IMG/VR virus record: IMGVR_UViG_3300044825_000641
Span: 1-34,748 of that record
Source of the DNA: a virus
DNA length: 34,748 nucleotides
Strand: one strand, 5' to 3'
This document shows positions 5,300 through 13,371 of this stretch, piece after piece; the stretch's first letter is position 1; each line of letters starts with the position of its first letter. The translations under genes and the position numbers were made by a program. The notes under the pieces were generated by a model. It searched no databases. It saw only the letters and a program-made list of their open reading frames with translations, and was not told the origin of the DNA.

Positions 5300-5632
5300 A
5301 TGAGAGCCATACTAATTGCATTATTGATGATCCCGGCCATAGCGCGGGCTGAGTTTGAGACCGGAAACCAGCTCTATCAAAAGATGACCGGCACCAGCAT
5401 CGGGGACAAGATGTACGCCCTCGGATACATCGCTGGGGTGTTTGACGCCTACCAGCATATGTTCCATTGCCCTCCGGCTAACTCTTTAACGCTGGGTCAG
5501 GTTAATGACATTGTTAGGCAGTATCTTGAAGTCTACCCAGCCCAGCGCCACCGGACTGCGGATCAGCTAGTTAAAGAAGCCTTGCAAAAAGTATGGCCCT
5601 GCCAGAACCGAGGCGGTGGAACTCGACTATAA
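5300..5632 (+). CDS. Rap1a/Tai-like periplasmic protein
   Basis: A 110-residue precursor with a Sec signal peptide (cleavage after the ARA at 15-17). The mature part reads TGNQLYQKMTG, then MYALGYIAGVFDAY, CPP, LTLGQVNDIVRQYLEVYP and RHRTADQLVKEALQKVWPC. This is the pattern of the Rap1a/Tai immunity domain: a five-helix periplasmic fold held by one disulfide, here Cys57-Cys101. In Serratia, Rap proteins neutralise cell-wall amidase toxins of type VI secretion. Many homologues are plain phage or envelope proteins of unknown role. It is the last gene of the early operon and could modulate peptidoglycan hydrolases or protect the infected cell. Confidence 0.75.
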   Translation: MRAILIALLMIPAIARAEFETGNQLYQKMTGTSIGDKMYALGYIAGVFDAYQHMFHCPPANSLTLGQVNDIVRQYLEVYPAQRHRTADQLVKEALQKVWPCQNRGGGTRL

Positions 5633-5661
5633 AAAAACCTCCCGATTTTTAGGCCGGGAGG
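5631..5661 (-). terminator. Terminator closing the leftward late operon
   Basis: On the minus strand a perfect seven-pair stem CCTCCCG/CGGGAGG (5661-5655 with 5644-5638) is followed by seven T (5637-5631). It lies 37 bases after the endolysin stop and overlaps the end of the last early gene on the other strand. There is no T-run in the plus direction, so early transcripts would need read-through arrest by collision or another signal. Confidence 0.85.
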
Positions 5662-5697
5662 GGTTCAAGCCGCCAAGGAGTAGGCGGAGAGGAGACA

Positions 5698-6135
5698 TCA
5701 ACTAAAAGCTCGGGTGCCCTGCCGGTCAATAATCAGCTTTTGGCCGCGTGGGGCGGTTTCTGGGGTGTTTGGGACGCTGATGTGCGTCCAGCTATCAAAC
5801 TCTAGGATGATCTGATCAAACGGCACCGAGGCCGCTATACAGGTTTCTACGACCTGCCTGGGGGTCATACCCGGTACTCGAATGTCCGCAGCGCACCCAA
5901 TCCGGTGCTGGGAGCTGTCTTTAGAGCCCACGGCGTCATTGACTTGCTTAGACCGAAAGCCGCTATTGATCATCACGGCCTTACCCCCAACGGCGGTTTT
6001 GACCTCTTGTAAGAGCGCAGCAAGCCGCTTTAAGTTCTCAATCTCGGCGTCATTCGGGGTGTTGTCCCAGCCGTTTCGCGCTGCGGTCTCGGAGCGGGTC
6101 AGCTCTTCAAGGCTAAAGTTAGGACTTAGCTGCAT
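5698..6135 (-). CDS. Endolysin, M15 (VanY/peptidase) family
   Basis: A 145-residue zinc peptidase that cleaves cross-links in peptidoglycan. Ligands fit the M15 pattern: SGFRS (58-62), SQHRIGCAAD with His77 and Asp84, and WTHIS with His118; Glu112 just before is the likely general base. The N-terminal LSPNFSLEELTRSETA is typical for phage members. There is no signal peptide, so release depends on the holin encoded just upstream, whose gene overlaps this one by 17 bases. It is the last gene of the late operon. Confidence 0.93.
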   Translation of the reverse strand: MQLSPNFSLEELTRSETAARNGWDNTPNDAEIENLKRLAALLQEVKTAVGGKAVMINSGFRSKQVNDAVGSKDSSQHRIGCAADIRVPGMTPRQVVETCIAASVPFDQIILEFDSWTHISVPNTPETAPRGQKLIIDRQGTRAFS

Positions 6136-6532
6136 CTTTTTTTCCCTTTACGTCGATGATCTTTTCAAGGGTGCGGCCACCAAAATAAAACGACATGATC
6201 AACATTCCCCATTGACCTAATAGCTCAACATAGTTGTTGTTGACCTCAATGTCTGCCGCCGACATTGCTGCAAAGGTGGTATAGACCCCAAGAATAAAAA
6301 TCAGCGTCATGGGCCGGATATTCTTGGATAACCAAGAGTCCGACTTCATATCGGCTTCCATGCGCTTGGTCAGGTTGTCTTGCTCGTTCATATCCGCCTG
6401 GAGCTGGGCAAGCTCACCCTTTTGCTGCATCTCCATAAGCGCAGCCTGAGCCTTAGCTTTGGCTTCGGGATCAGGAATAACCTTGTCGAGGATTTTGCCC
6501 CCGACTTCTAGCAACATTCCAATAGGTAACAT
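6119..6532 (-). CDS. Holin (three-TM, GTA-release type)
   Basis: A 137-residue protein. The N-terminus (GKILDKVIPDPEAKAKAQAA) and a long Gln/Glu-rich helix are followed by LSKNIRPMTLIFILGVY, a second hydrophobic stretch and MSFYFGGRTLEK. This is the layout of the 3-TM holin family first described for gene-transfer-agent release. It opens the inner membrane to let the endolysin out and sets lysis time. It overlaps the endolysin gene by 17 bases. Confidence 0.85.
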   Translation of the reverse strand: MLPIGMLLEVGGKILDKVIPDPEAKAKAQAALMEMQQKGELAQLQADMNEQDNLTKRMEADMKSDSWLSKNIRPMTLIFILGVYTTFAAMSAADIEVNNNYVELLGQWGMLIMSFYFGGRTLEKIIDVKGKKDAAKS

Positions 6533-6559
6533 TATGTTTCCCCCTTACAATTATTGTTA

Positions 6560-7006
6560 CTACCATAACCCCATTTGTTTAAGAACGCCATAAATCACCG
6601 CAGCGGTTATTAAAATAATTCCCCACTCTTTTCGGGATTCCATCTGTTTGCGGTAGAACTCATCGTTTAATTCTCGGTGATCTTTGCGTAGTCTGACAAT
6701 AAGGGCCCGCACTTCGGACACGGCCTGCTTGCCAAATTCTTTCTCTACATCGCGGTACATGGCGGCTTCTGCGTCTTTAATCTGGCGAATGACCCGGTAC
6801 TCTTTGACCGCATCTATCCAGACCATATCGCCCCGGCGTTGAACTTCTTGCTGGCGGCGCTTCCAGGCTACTCTGGCCTTGGCTTCTTCGTCTAAAAAAC
6901 TGTTTACTTCTTTGGCGGTATCTTTGATCTCCCGCCCTACTTTTATTGCTTCCTTTATTCCCCCTAGTGCGGCCCTAACCGAAGCTGCTGGGTCTAAATC
7001 TGCCAT
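6560..7006 (-). CDS. Coiled-coil protein with C-terminal membrane anchor
   Basis: A 148-residue protein, almost wholly charged helix from residue 15 to 125, ending in a single membrane span (GIILITAAVIYGVLKQMGLW). Orientation of the basic flank predicts a tail-anchored protein with the coil in the cytoplasm. It is encoded between the other membrane coiled-coil protein and the holin, three bases from the former, so a role in lysis timing or late membrane events is likely. I know similar unannotated proteins in aquatic phages but no function. Confidence 0.7.
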   Translation of the reverse strand: MADLDPAASVRAALGGIKEAIKVGREIKDTAKEVNSFLDEEAKARVAWKRRQQEVQRRGDMVWIDAVKEYRVIRQIKDAEAAMYRDVEKEFGKQAVSEVRALIVRLRKDHRELNDEFYRKQMESRKEWGIILITAAVIYGVLKQMGLW

Positions 7007-7009
7007 GAT

Positions 7010-7276
7010 TCATTTATCTGCCTTATCGTTGAGGCGATCATAAAGCATACTAATAAGGCTTTCTAGCTTATCAAACCGCCCGTTCATTTCCGCTCGCACT
7101 TCTTTGATTGCTTCGCGGAACTCGTCCCTGCGGGCGTAAACCTCTGGCAAATCTTTTTCTATTCGATGGATGTCTCGGCGCAGCTCTTTAACCGCGTCCC
7201 ATATCTCACGGGCAAACCAGCCAAGGGCTGCCAGTATCGCGCCAAGGCCGATATTGATAACAGTTTGCCAATCCAT
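7010..7276 (-). CDS. N-terminally anchored coiled-coil protein, lysis cassette
   Basis: An 88-residue protein with one membrane span at residues 5-22 (TVINIGLGAILAALGWFA) followed by a continuous charged coiled coil. The topology is that of an inner-membrane spanin subunit or of the small accessory proteins often found next to phage endolysins. No lipoprotein partner is nested nearby, so a spanin role remains unproved. The start lies directly after the collar-fibre gene. Confidence 0.7.
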   Translation of the reverse strand: MDWQTVINIGLGAILAALGWFAREIWDAVKELRRDIHRIEKDLPEVYARRDEFREAIKEVRAEMNGRFDKLESLISMLYDRLNDKADK

Positions 7277-7277
7277 A

Positions 7278-8039
7278 TCATGCCTTCATTATGTAACAGA
7301 GCGCATAGTACGGAGGCAGATTTGCATTGGTGCCAGATGTACCGGACGATGCAGTTGTGCCGCTATATGTGTGATTGTGGTCGCCAGCAGTTGTTGTAGT
7401 GCCAGTATATTGGCCGTCATTTGTAGCATTTTGACTGCCGCCAGTAATTACTCCTGATCCTCCGCTATCACTATTTTGAGCAATAACCGTGAAACCGTGC
7501 GTATGTGATCCAGCGTTTGCAGTTGTGCCACTGAAAGTATGGGTGTGAGCCACAGTGATGGCATCAGCCGAACCTCCGGTAGCGTCCACCGCATAGGTAG
7601 ACCCGGCACCAACGATAAATCTGTTCCTAAGATCAGGTGTTCCGTTAGAACCATTACATAGATACCAGCCTACTGGTATTGAACCAATTGACCCTGACCA
7701 CAATACGATTGACCCGCTTGGTAGTGGCGTCGGTGGGGTTGGGGCAGTTCCAATAATTCCATACAGGTTGTCGTAGGTCTGAATGGTTACGTCATTGGAA
7801 TCTTTCAGGATGAACTTATAAAAGAACCCTTCGGTGAGCCAAATCTGGCTCGGTGGGCGGCCATCAGTCCCCAGAATGATTGGGTTAGTGTTGGCTACCA
7901 GACCGGCGTTGTCCGTGTAAGTCGCAAGCGGGGTGGTCGATCCAGCTTGGTAGGTGTAAATCTTGCCCGCGTTTAGTGGCGCACCGTTATTGGTAAAAAA
8001 CTGAAATGCGTTGCCTACTGGCGATAGATTGACTGCCAT
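7278..8039 (-). CDS. Tail fibre with phage collar domain
   Basis: A 253-residue structural protein. The first 90 residues (NAFQFFTNNGAPLNAGKIYTY, later GTDGRPPSQIWL and FFYKFILKDSNDV) are the usual phage-fibre anchor module. Residues 105-150 match the collar domain: GSIVLWSGSIGSIPVGWYLC, then NGTPDLRNRFIVGAG. A Gly/Thr/His-rich region with repeated HTHTFSGT, SHTHGF and DHNHTYSGT follows, and NLPPYYALCYIMKA closes it as in microcystin-dependent-type proteins. The His pairs probably bind metal along a trimeric fibre. It overlaps the start of the gene upstream by one base. Confidence 0.88.
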   Translation of the reverse strand: MAVNLSPVGNAFQFFTNNGAPLNAGKIYTYQAGSTTPLATYTDNAGLVANTNPIILGTDGRPPSQIWLTEGFFYKFILKDSNDVTIQTYDNLYGIIGTAPTPPTPLPSGSIVLWSGSIGSIPVGWYLCNGSNGTPDLRNRFIVGAGSTYAVDATGGSADAITVAHTHTFSGTTANAGSHTHGFTVIAQNSDSGGSGVITGGSQNATNDGQYTGTTTTAGDHNHTYSGTTASSGTSGTNANLPPYYALCYIMKA

Positions 8040-10219
8040 TATCGGTTCCCTCTAAAAATGTCCCCAATGGTGCGTTTTTGCTTTACGCCAGCCAGCGGTT
8101 CTAAAGTTTCACGTTCAAATTTTTGTGCCGCTTTCTTTTCCCTTGCCTGCTTGGCTATGGTTCCCAAAGGCAATATGTTTGCGGTCGATACATTAAGGCC
8201 AAGCTCCACGGCTCGTCCAGCTTTTTCTGCCAGCGAGGCGACCAAAGTGTTGCTGTTATTGGCATACCCGCCTTTGGGTTGAGCCATAACTTTGCGAGAT
8301 ATTTCGCCCAAGTCCCGCAGCGTTTTAGCTGAATCAGGATCAAATACTTCCAAAAGTTTGGGCTCAAGCTCTTTAAGAATCTTGTTGTATCCCGCTTGAG
8401 AAAAGTTGCCCTGACCGTCAATAGCTTTGCTGCGGATAATATCTAATACGCCAGCCGCTACTGCCTGCTGCTCTGGTGAACCCTTACCTAACGCGGCCAT
8501 CATCTGACGGACGTTGGCTTCCGTTCCTTTGCCCTTACTTAAAACAAATGTGTCAATAAAGTTTTCAGGAGCTACCGCGCCCTCAACCGCAGCTTTATAG
8601 GCTGGGTCTCTTTTTAGCGCATCAAACCGTTCCTTAGCGGTTCTGCGAGCTGCATCGGCCATCGGTTTTAGCTTGGCGGCATCACCGGTTAAGGGTAAGT
8701 TTTCTAGCGAATCACGCACCACCCCAAGAGCAAACTTCCGATTACCGTCGCCAGCCCGTTCAGCTTTACGAATTTCTGATGCTAGGTTTGTTCGCAGGGC
8801 TTCAAACTCTTCAAACGTCATGGTTGCGCCATCACGGTAACGCTGTAACTGACGCTCAATTTCTGGCGGCAAGAACTCGCTTTTGAGCTGTTTGCGTAAG
8901 TTTTGGTCGGCGTTTCCAACAAACTTTTGTGCGTCTATCGGAAACTGTCCGCCTGCGGCATCCCGCAAGTCGCCATAAAGTTTACTAATTACATCGTTAC
9001 GCTGACGGTCAATCATCATATAGCCGTCAATAACCTGTTGGCCAAAGTCTGACGCCTTGACCCCAAATACGTCTGGAGCTGCTTTGTCTCGGATCAGGGT
9101 TAAGTTATTGATCAGCGATTGGTTTTGCTCACCAAGTCGTGCAGCGATGTTATTCAGCTCACCCCTGCGGTTTAGCTCATCACTTAGGGCCACTAGGTCT
9201 CCGGTTGCCTGACCGCGAGTAAGGCGGATTGGCTCGGGCAGATTTAAGGCTTTGCTGTGCGCCTCTAAGGCTGGAAGGTTTACATCCTTTAGCGGTATTT
9301 GAGAGGCTTGAGCCTGCATTTCAACCGGCAGAGAATTGACGGCTGCCTGCACCGCCGCAGGGTCTTTACGCCCAGCAGCGCCAACGCTTGCCAGCCCGGG
9401 CAGCCCTGCCGGGTCTTGCGGCCTGATAATTCCCTGCTGCGCCTGGAACTCTTGGTATGACAGGCGTGGTTTTTGAGCTGGAGCCTGAGCCCTCGGTAAT
9501 GCTGCCGCTGGGGCGCTCGTAACGATTGGAGGCAGCTTGCTTTCTTCAAAAGCTTTACCAAGCTGCTCCAAGGCTTCTCTAGCCTCGGGTCTGCGCGGCT
9601 CGTAGGTTGACTCTTTCATGCGCTGGGCAAACACATCCTGAGAGCCGGGCTGAACACCTTTTTTAATTAACTGTTCAGCGGCAGCTATTGGAGCCACTAC
9701 GGCTTGAGTACCTAGCGCGGTTACAGCTTCAGCCGCAGGCACAATGTCGGGCTTCAGAGCCTGCAATACTTGGCGGTCGCCAGATACTAGGCCCGTTAAA
9801 AAGTCTCCAAAAGAGCGCCTACGGGCCGGTGGAGCTGATGCGGTACCGATGACACCAGACGGGCCGACTTGTGGAACGGCTGCGGCCAATGTCTGCTGTT
9901 CCCTTTGAACTGCTGCCTTTTCCTCTTGGCCAATAGACGTTATCCGCTCGCGGATGACCTGGCCCAAGTCTGGCACCTTTTCCTCGGGAGCTTGCCCTAA
10001 ACGCTGGCGAATAATGTCGCCAAGGTCAGGAACTGCACCAATCTTTAAGAAAAACGCCTCGCGTTGAGCTATATCGCGCTTATTGAACTGCTCTCTGGCG
10101 TCTGGATTACTTAAAATCCTGTCAACGTGATTGGGCAATATGCCCATCTGAATCATTTGATTCCGTGCGCCCTCTAACTGATCAGGCGTCAGGTTTTCAA
10201 ACCGATATAAGTCGTTCAT
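8039..10219 (-). CDS. Large internal/ejection-type virion protein
   Basis: A 726-residue, mostly helical, Ala/Gln-rich protein. The N-terminus carries two near-copies of PDLGxxIRxR (residues 63-72 and 83-92). A middle linker is rich in Pro/Ala/Gln, with hydrophobic AAEAVTALGTQAVVAPIAAA around 165-185 that could insert in a membrane. The rest is long amphipathic helix (GATMTFEEFEALRTNLASEI). Size, composition and position after gp10/gp4-like genes match the P22 gp16/gp20 or T7 gp16-type proteins ejected with DNA to form a trans-envelope conduit. No lytic transglycosylase motif was found. Overlaps its neighbours by 4 and 1 bases. Confidence 0.6.
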   Translation of the reverse strand: MNDLYRFENLTPDQLEGARNQMIQMGILPNHVDRILSNPDAREQFNKRDIAQREAFFLKIGAVPDLGDIIRQRLGQAPEEKVPDLGQVIRERITSIGQEEKAAVQREQQTLAAAVPQVGPSGVIGTASAPPARRRSFGDFLTGLVSGDRQVLQALKPDIVPAAEAVTALGTQAVVAPIAAAEQLIKKGVQPGSQDVFAQRMKESTYEPRRPEAREALEQLGKAFEESKLPPIVTSAPAAALPRAQAPAQKPRLSYQEFQAQQGIIRPQDPAGLPGLASVGAAGRKDPAAVQAAVNSLPVEMQAQASQIPLKDVNLPALEAHSKALNLPEPIRLTRGQATGDLVALSDELNRRGELNNIAARLGEQNQSLINNLTLIRDKAAPDVFGVKASDFGQQVIDGYMMIDRQRNDVISKLYGDLRDAAGGQFPIDAQKFVGNADQNLRKQLKSEFLPPEIERQLQRYRDGATMTFEEFEALRTNLASEIRKAERAGDGNRKFALGVVRDSLENLPLTGDAAKLKPMADAARRTAKERFDALKRDPAYKAAVEGAVAPENFIDTFVLSKGKGTEANVRQMMAALGKGSPEQQAVAAGVLDIIRSKAIDGQGNFSQAGYNKILKELEPKLLEVFDPDSAKTLRDLGEISRKVMAQPKGGYANNSNTLVASLAEKAGRAVELGLNVSTANILPLGTIAKQAREKKAAQKFERETLEPLAGVKQKRTIGDIFRGNR

Positions 10220-11610
10220 CTTAGCCGACCTGTCTGGGTCAATCTGTTGATGTTTTCATACTTGGTCAGGAATTCACTCAGTTCTTCCCGGTTCTTAGGT
10301 AATAGCTTATCAAGAGCTTCTTTACGGCGAGCTGGATCGCGCTCACCCTTATTGGCGGCGATAGCTTCAAAAATCCGTTGATCAGAGTTGGCAGCCCATG
10401 CCTGCTTAAAGGCGTTCATGTTTGCGTCACCGTACTGTTGGGCAAACTTTTGAGCTGCCTGGGCTTCCATGTCGATACGGGTTAAGTCACCCACAAGGCG
10501 GCGAGCAACTGAGACAAGAACAGATGGCGGGTAAGTCTCATCACCGTTAGCTTTGGCCACCAAAGCTTTACCGGCGTCTGTGGCCATTGACCCACCAGAG
10601 GCTTGCAATACCGCAAGTTCCACGTTGGCAATATCTTTACTTAACTGCTTAAACCGCTCGTCGCCAAAAGTTTCAAGAATAAATCTTTCAAGCTGCTCGC
10701 CCTTACCAGTAGTAAACCGGCGGTCTTTTTCTATTGACCGAACAGTTTCTAAAACCGCGTCTACGTTCCGAGAGGCTTTTTGTACCGTTCCTTGACCGGC
10801 AACTAGGTCTTGGCGATATTTTGTTCCCGCAGCTAAATCTGATGCTTCGTTTGGTAGCTGGGCGCGTGGAATACCAGCTCTGGGTATCTGATGGGGTAAA
10901 GTAAACCCACCATCGCCCTGTGCTACTACGGCTGGAGCTGCTGGAGCCGGTGCGGCGGGAGCTGGTGCGGCTGGAGCTGCTCTTGGCGCTGCCGGTGCTG
11001 GCGGTGGTGCTTCTGCTGGCGCTGCTACCGGAGGGGCCCCACCGCCCATCGGGGCTGTCATATCCGCAGGGGTTACCCCGCGAGGCCGAAAGGCTGGCTG
11101 ATTTTGCGGGATGGTTGACACACCAATAGCTGACGGGCCACCAAGGGCAGTAGTTCTTGCGGATGTATCCAGGCCAGCTAACAGCCGTTCCTTAGCAAAG
11201 TTTCTTAATTGACCCGGGTTTTCCGTTGCCATCTTTATGTATGGCGCCATCAACACATCAGCCTGCTCTTTTGGAATGTTGAGCATCTTAGCCTGGTTAT
11301 AGCCGTGTTCTGTAACGTATGACAGAAGCTGTTGAGGATTGATTGAGTTTGGGTCTTGCTCGGCAGCAACAACCATTGGGTTGTTAATTAGTGCCGTCAT
11401 GCCTGACGTAATTGCATTTAATCGTCTGTCAGCCAACCCAAATTCAGCCGCCGCTGTTTCTGTCTGAGTCTTTTTAATCAGCTCTGGATATAGCTCGGAT
11501 AGGCGAGAGAACTCCACCGCCTTGGTCGCGGTGCCAAGTAGGTCGCCCAGCGACATAGCTTGCGGGCCTTTGAAACCCAGGGAAATTTCAGGTTTTAGTT
11601 GGCTGGCCAT
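10216..11610 (-). CDS. Internal/ejection-type virion protein with Ala-Pro linker
   Basis: A 464-residue protein in two helical halves. Residues about 1-165 include SLGDLLGTATKAVEFSRL, and residues about 255-464 include RFTTGKGEQLERFILETFGD. They are joined by a linker of about 60 residues made almost only of Ala and Pro (for example APAAPRAAPAAPAPAAPAP), whose DNA is an imperfect repeat of GCTGGTGC-type units at 10930-11035. Such linkers keep ejected proteins flexible enough to pass the portal. It overlaps the next ejection-type gene by four bases. Function is inferred from context. Confidence 0.6.
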   Translation of the reverse strand: MASQLKPEISLGFKGPQAMSLGDLLGTATKAVEFSRLSELYPELIKKTQTETAAAEFGLADRRLNAITSGMTALINNPMVVAAEQDPNSINPQQLLSYVTEHGYNQAKMLNIPKEQADVLMAPYIKMATENPGQLRNFAKERLLAGLDTSARTTALGGPSAIGVSTIPQNQPAFRPRGVTPADMTAPMGGGAPPVAAPAEAPPPAPAAPRAAPAAPAPAAPAPAAPAVVAQGDGGFTLPHQIPRAGIPRAQLPNEASDLAAGTKYRQDLVAGQGTVQKASRNVDAVLETVRSIEKDRRFTTGKGEQLERFILETFGDERFKQLSKDIANVELAVLQASGGSMATDAGKALVAKANGDETYPPSVLVSVARRLVGDLTRIDMEAQAAQKFAQQYGDANMNAFKQAWAANSDQRIFEAIAANKGERDPARRKEALDKLLPKNREELSEFLTKYENINRLTQTGRLR

Positions 11611-11619
11611 AATTTAACC

Positions 11620-12705
11620 TTATGCGTAACTTGTCATTGCTGCTTGAGGCGCAAATGATGATGTTGGAACTGCACCCGGAATTCCACCGGCTTGAGCAAC
11701 CGGCCCTAATGGATTGCGACCCAACAAGGCTGATAGCTGTAAATAATTGGCTGGCCCTTGTAGAGCTTGAGACCACGCATTAGCCGCACCTACTGTTCCA
11801 GCAGCTTGGGCTGCACCGGCTCCGGTAGTAAGCCCTGTTAGGTTGGAGGCTAGGTTTTGCGAAGCCTGAACCCCGGTATTAACCGCACCTTGTCCCATAC
11901 CAGCTATGTTGGCTAGGGTGTTGTAAATGTTTCCGCGCTCGGTCTGAAACCGATTAAAGGCGTTGCCATATTCAGTTGACGCTAGACCCTGACCAAACTC
12001 TTGCAAGGCCCGCAGGGTGTTACCTGATAAAGCCCCACCCCCTACGTTAGCTAGCCTTTCGGTAGCCTGGGTGCCGTACTGCATCCGAAACGCCATAGAG
12101 GGATCAAGATATTCTTGTAGCGGGCTGTATGCTTCTCCGCCTGCAAGCTCTTGAATTGTTGTCGGCTGGGCGCTTGGCGCAAAAGCAGACATTGCCCGGT
12201 TGTAGGCTTGTGTTGTATCTAAACTTTGGTCTGTTGGCTGACCGACAACAAAATTGCGACCTGTTTGTGGGTCTGTAATTGTTGTCCCGGCGGCGGGAGC
12301 ACTACTAACAGGGCCACCAAGTCCTGACTCTAAAATTGCTGCGCCAAGCGGGCCAGCGTCAGGAAAAGATTTAACCGGGCCGCCAAATCCTATTTGTGCC
12401 CTACCGGCTAGTTCTTGATTTATTGATCGTTCTGCTGGAGGTTGAAATTGTTGCGGCCTTGCATATGGCTGATTAAATCGTTGCTGAAGATATGGCCTTA
12501 GAGCTTCAATATCTCTAAGCGCCCTGTATCCCTGCTCCCGATATGGAGCCAAATCCGCCCGAGAAATGTCATACATTTCCCGTTCCATTCTCATGGCACG
12601 GTCTGCGGCCTCCGCTTGGGTTCTGGCTGCGCTTCTTGCGGCGCTAGCCCCCATCGCCCCGCTGACTAGGCTACTTCCTACTATTGCTGCCGCTACCCAA
12701 GACAT
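11620..12705 (-). CDS. DNA-transfer/ejection-type virion protein
   Basis: A 361-residue protein whose start, MSWVAAAIVGSSLVSGAMGA then SAARTQAEAADRAMRMEREM, is the standard opening of P22 gp7-like and related podovirus DNA-transfer proteins: a glycine-rich hydrophobic segment followed by a long helix. DLAPYREQGYRALRDIEAL and the later TEYGNAFNRFQTERGNIYNTLANIA are also recurrent in that group. The Ala/Gly-rich C-terminus ends at a stop 10 bases before the next gene. It probably sits inside the capsid and enters the cell envelope with the DNA. Confidence 0.75.
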   Translation of the reverse strand: MSWVAAAIVGSSLVSGAMGASAARSAARTQAEAADRAMRMEREMYDISRADLAPYREQGYRALRDIEALRPYLQQRFNQPYARPQQFQPPAERSINQELAGRAQIGFGGPVKSFPDAGPLGAAILESGLGGPVSSAPAAGTTITDPQTGRNFVVGQPTDQSLDTTQAYNRAMSAFAPSAQPTTIQELAGGEAYSPLQEYLDPSMAFRMQYGTQATERLANVGGGALSGNTLRALQEFGQGLASTEYGNAFNRFQTERGNIYNTLANIAGMGQGAVNTGVQASQNLASNLTGLTTGAGAAQAAGTVGAANAWSQALQGPANYLQLSALLGRNPLGPVAQAGGIPGAVPTSSFAPQAAMTSYA

Positions 12706-13157
12706 AATTTTTCTCCATCCGAACTGTTTATTAAAACTTTAAGCCTGTTTTGTGAATCAAACAAGGCAGTCTCATCTGGCTCGATAAGCTCTGCCTCAAT
12801 TTCATCCAAATCGGTCTTATCAGTTCGGTGGAAGGTGACCCCGATGGAATCACTCACCGCCAGCGTTACCCGCTTGGTTCCCGCTTTGGATTCGATTATA
12901 TCGCCCGGGCGCAGAGTAACCATTCCTTTTTCTGACCAAGCAATGATTTCCCCTGCCGCACACATAAAAAAATGATCTTTTTTGTGAATTTTTCCAACTA
13001 TCAAGGTGCCTGCCGGACGGATCAATTTCCGGCAATACATACCGCCCGAAAAGTAGTGTTCGGTCTTTAGGTCTGCTTGCGGAACCTTGACCATTTCCGC
13101 CTGGAGCCGGTCAATCATTTCCCGCGTTGGGACAAATTGTTCTATGACCTCAGACAT
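12693..13157 (-). CDS. Cupin-fold protein in the tail-completion cluster
   Basis: A 154-residue protein. HYFSGGMYCRKLIRPAGTLI, then GKIHKKDHFFMCAAGEIIAW, VTLRPGDIIESKAGTKR and SIGVTFHRTD follow the order of strands in an RmlC-like cupin, including His near the first metal-binding strand (HKKDH) and the G-x-x-x-x-PGD turn. Metal binding is possible but the second motif lacks a clear second His set. Similar proteins sit in podovirus morphogenesis operons, where their role is unknown. It overlaps neighbours by 13 and 8 bases. Confidence 0.7.
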   Translation of the reverse strand: MSEVIEQFVPTREMIDRLQAEMVKVPQADLKTEHYFSGGMYCRKLIRPAGTLIVGKIHKKDHFFMCAAGEIIAWSEKGMVTLRPGDIIESKAGTKRVTLAVSDSIGVTFHRTDKTDLDEIEAELIEPDETALFDSQNRLKVLINSSDGEKLCLG

Positions 13158-13371
13158 CGTAGTAAGGCACCTTTTTGACTTCTCCGTTCACGGTGATATT
13201 GATAAATCCGCGTGGGTTAGCCGGTAGGGTTGCAGAACCAGCCGTGGCCGAGGTACTGCTTGTAAAGTTCAATAAGTTCAAAAAGAAAAGCTGCCATGCC
13301 GGGGTGGGGCGGCCAGCCTGGTTAGCTATTGGGCTCGTAGGTATGACCTGATTCTGGGGAAGTTGAGCCAT
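13150..13371 (-). CDS. Small structural-cluster protein
   Basis: A 73-residue protein beginning [20 protein letters not shown], then RPTPAWQLFFLNLLNF, and ending in a short beta hairpin (FINITVNGEVKKVPYYDV). The final GYINI/ING-E-x-KKVPYYD-like pattern recurs in small phage proteins encoded beside tail-needle or stabilisation genes. It touches the gp10-like gene by one base and overlaps the cupin by 8. Function unknown; a tail adaptor is plausible. Confidence 0.6.
   Translation of the reverse strand: MAQLPQNQVIPTSPIANQAGRPTPAWQLFFLNLLNFTSSTSATAGSATLPANPRGFINITVNGEVKKVPYYDV

Noticed and set aside
5638-5661. Bidirectional terminator for the early operon
   Set aside because: The stem is symmetric but there is no T-run in the plus direction, so only minus-strand termination is claimed.
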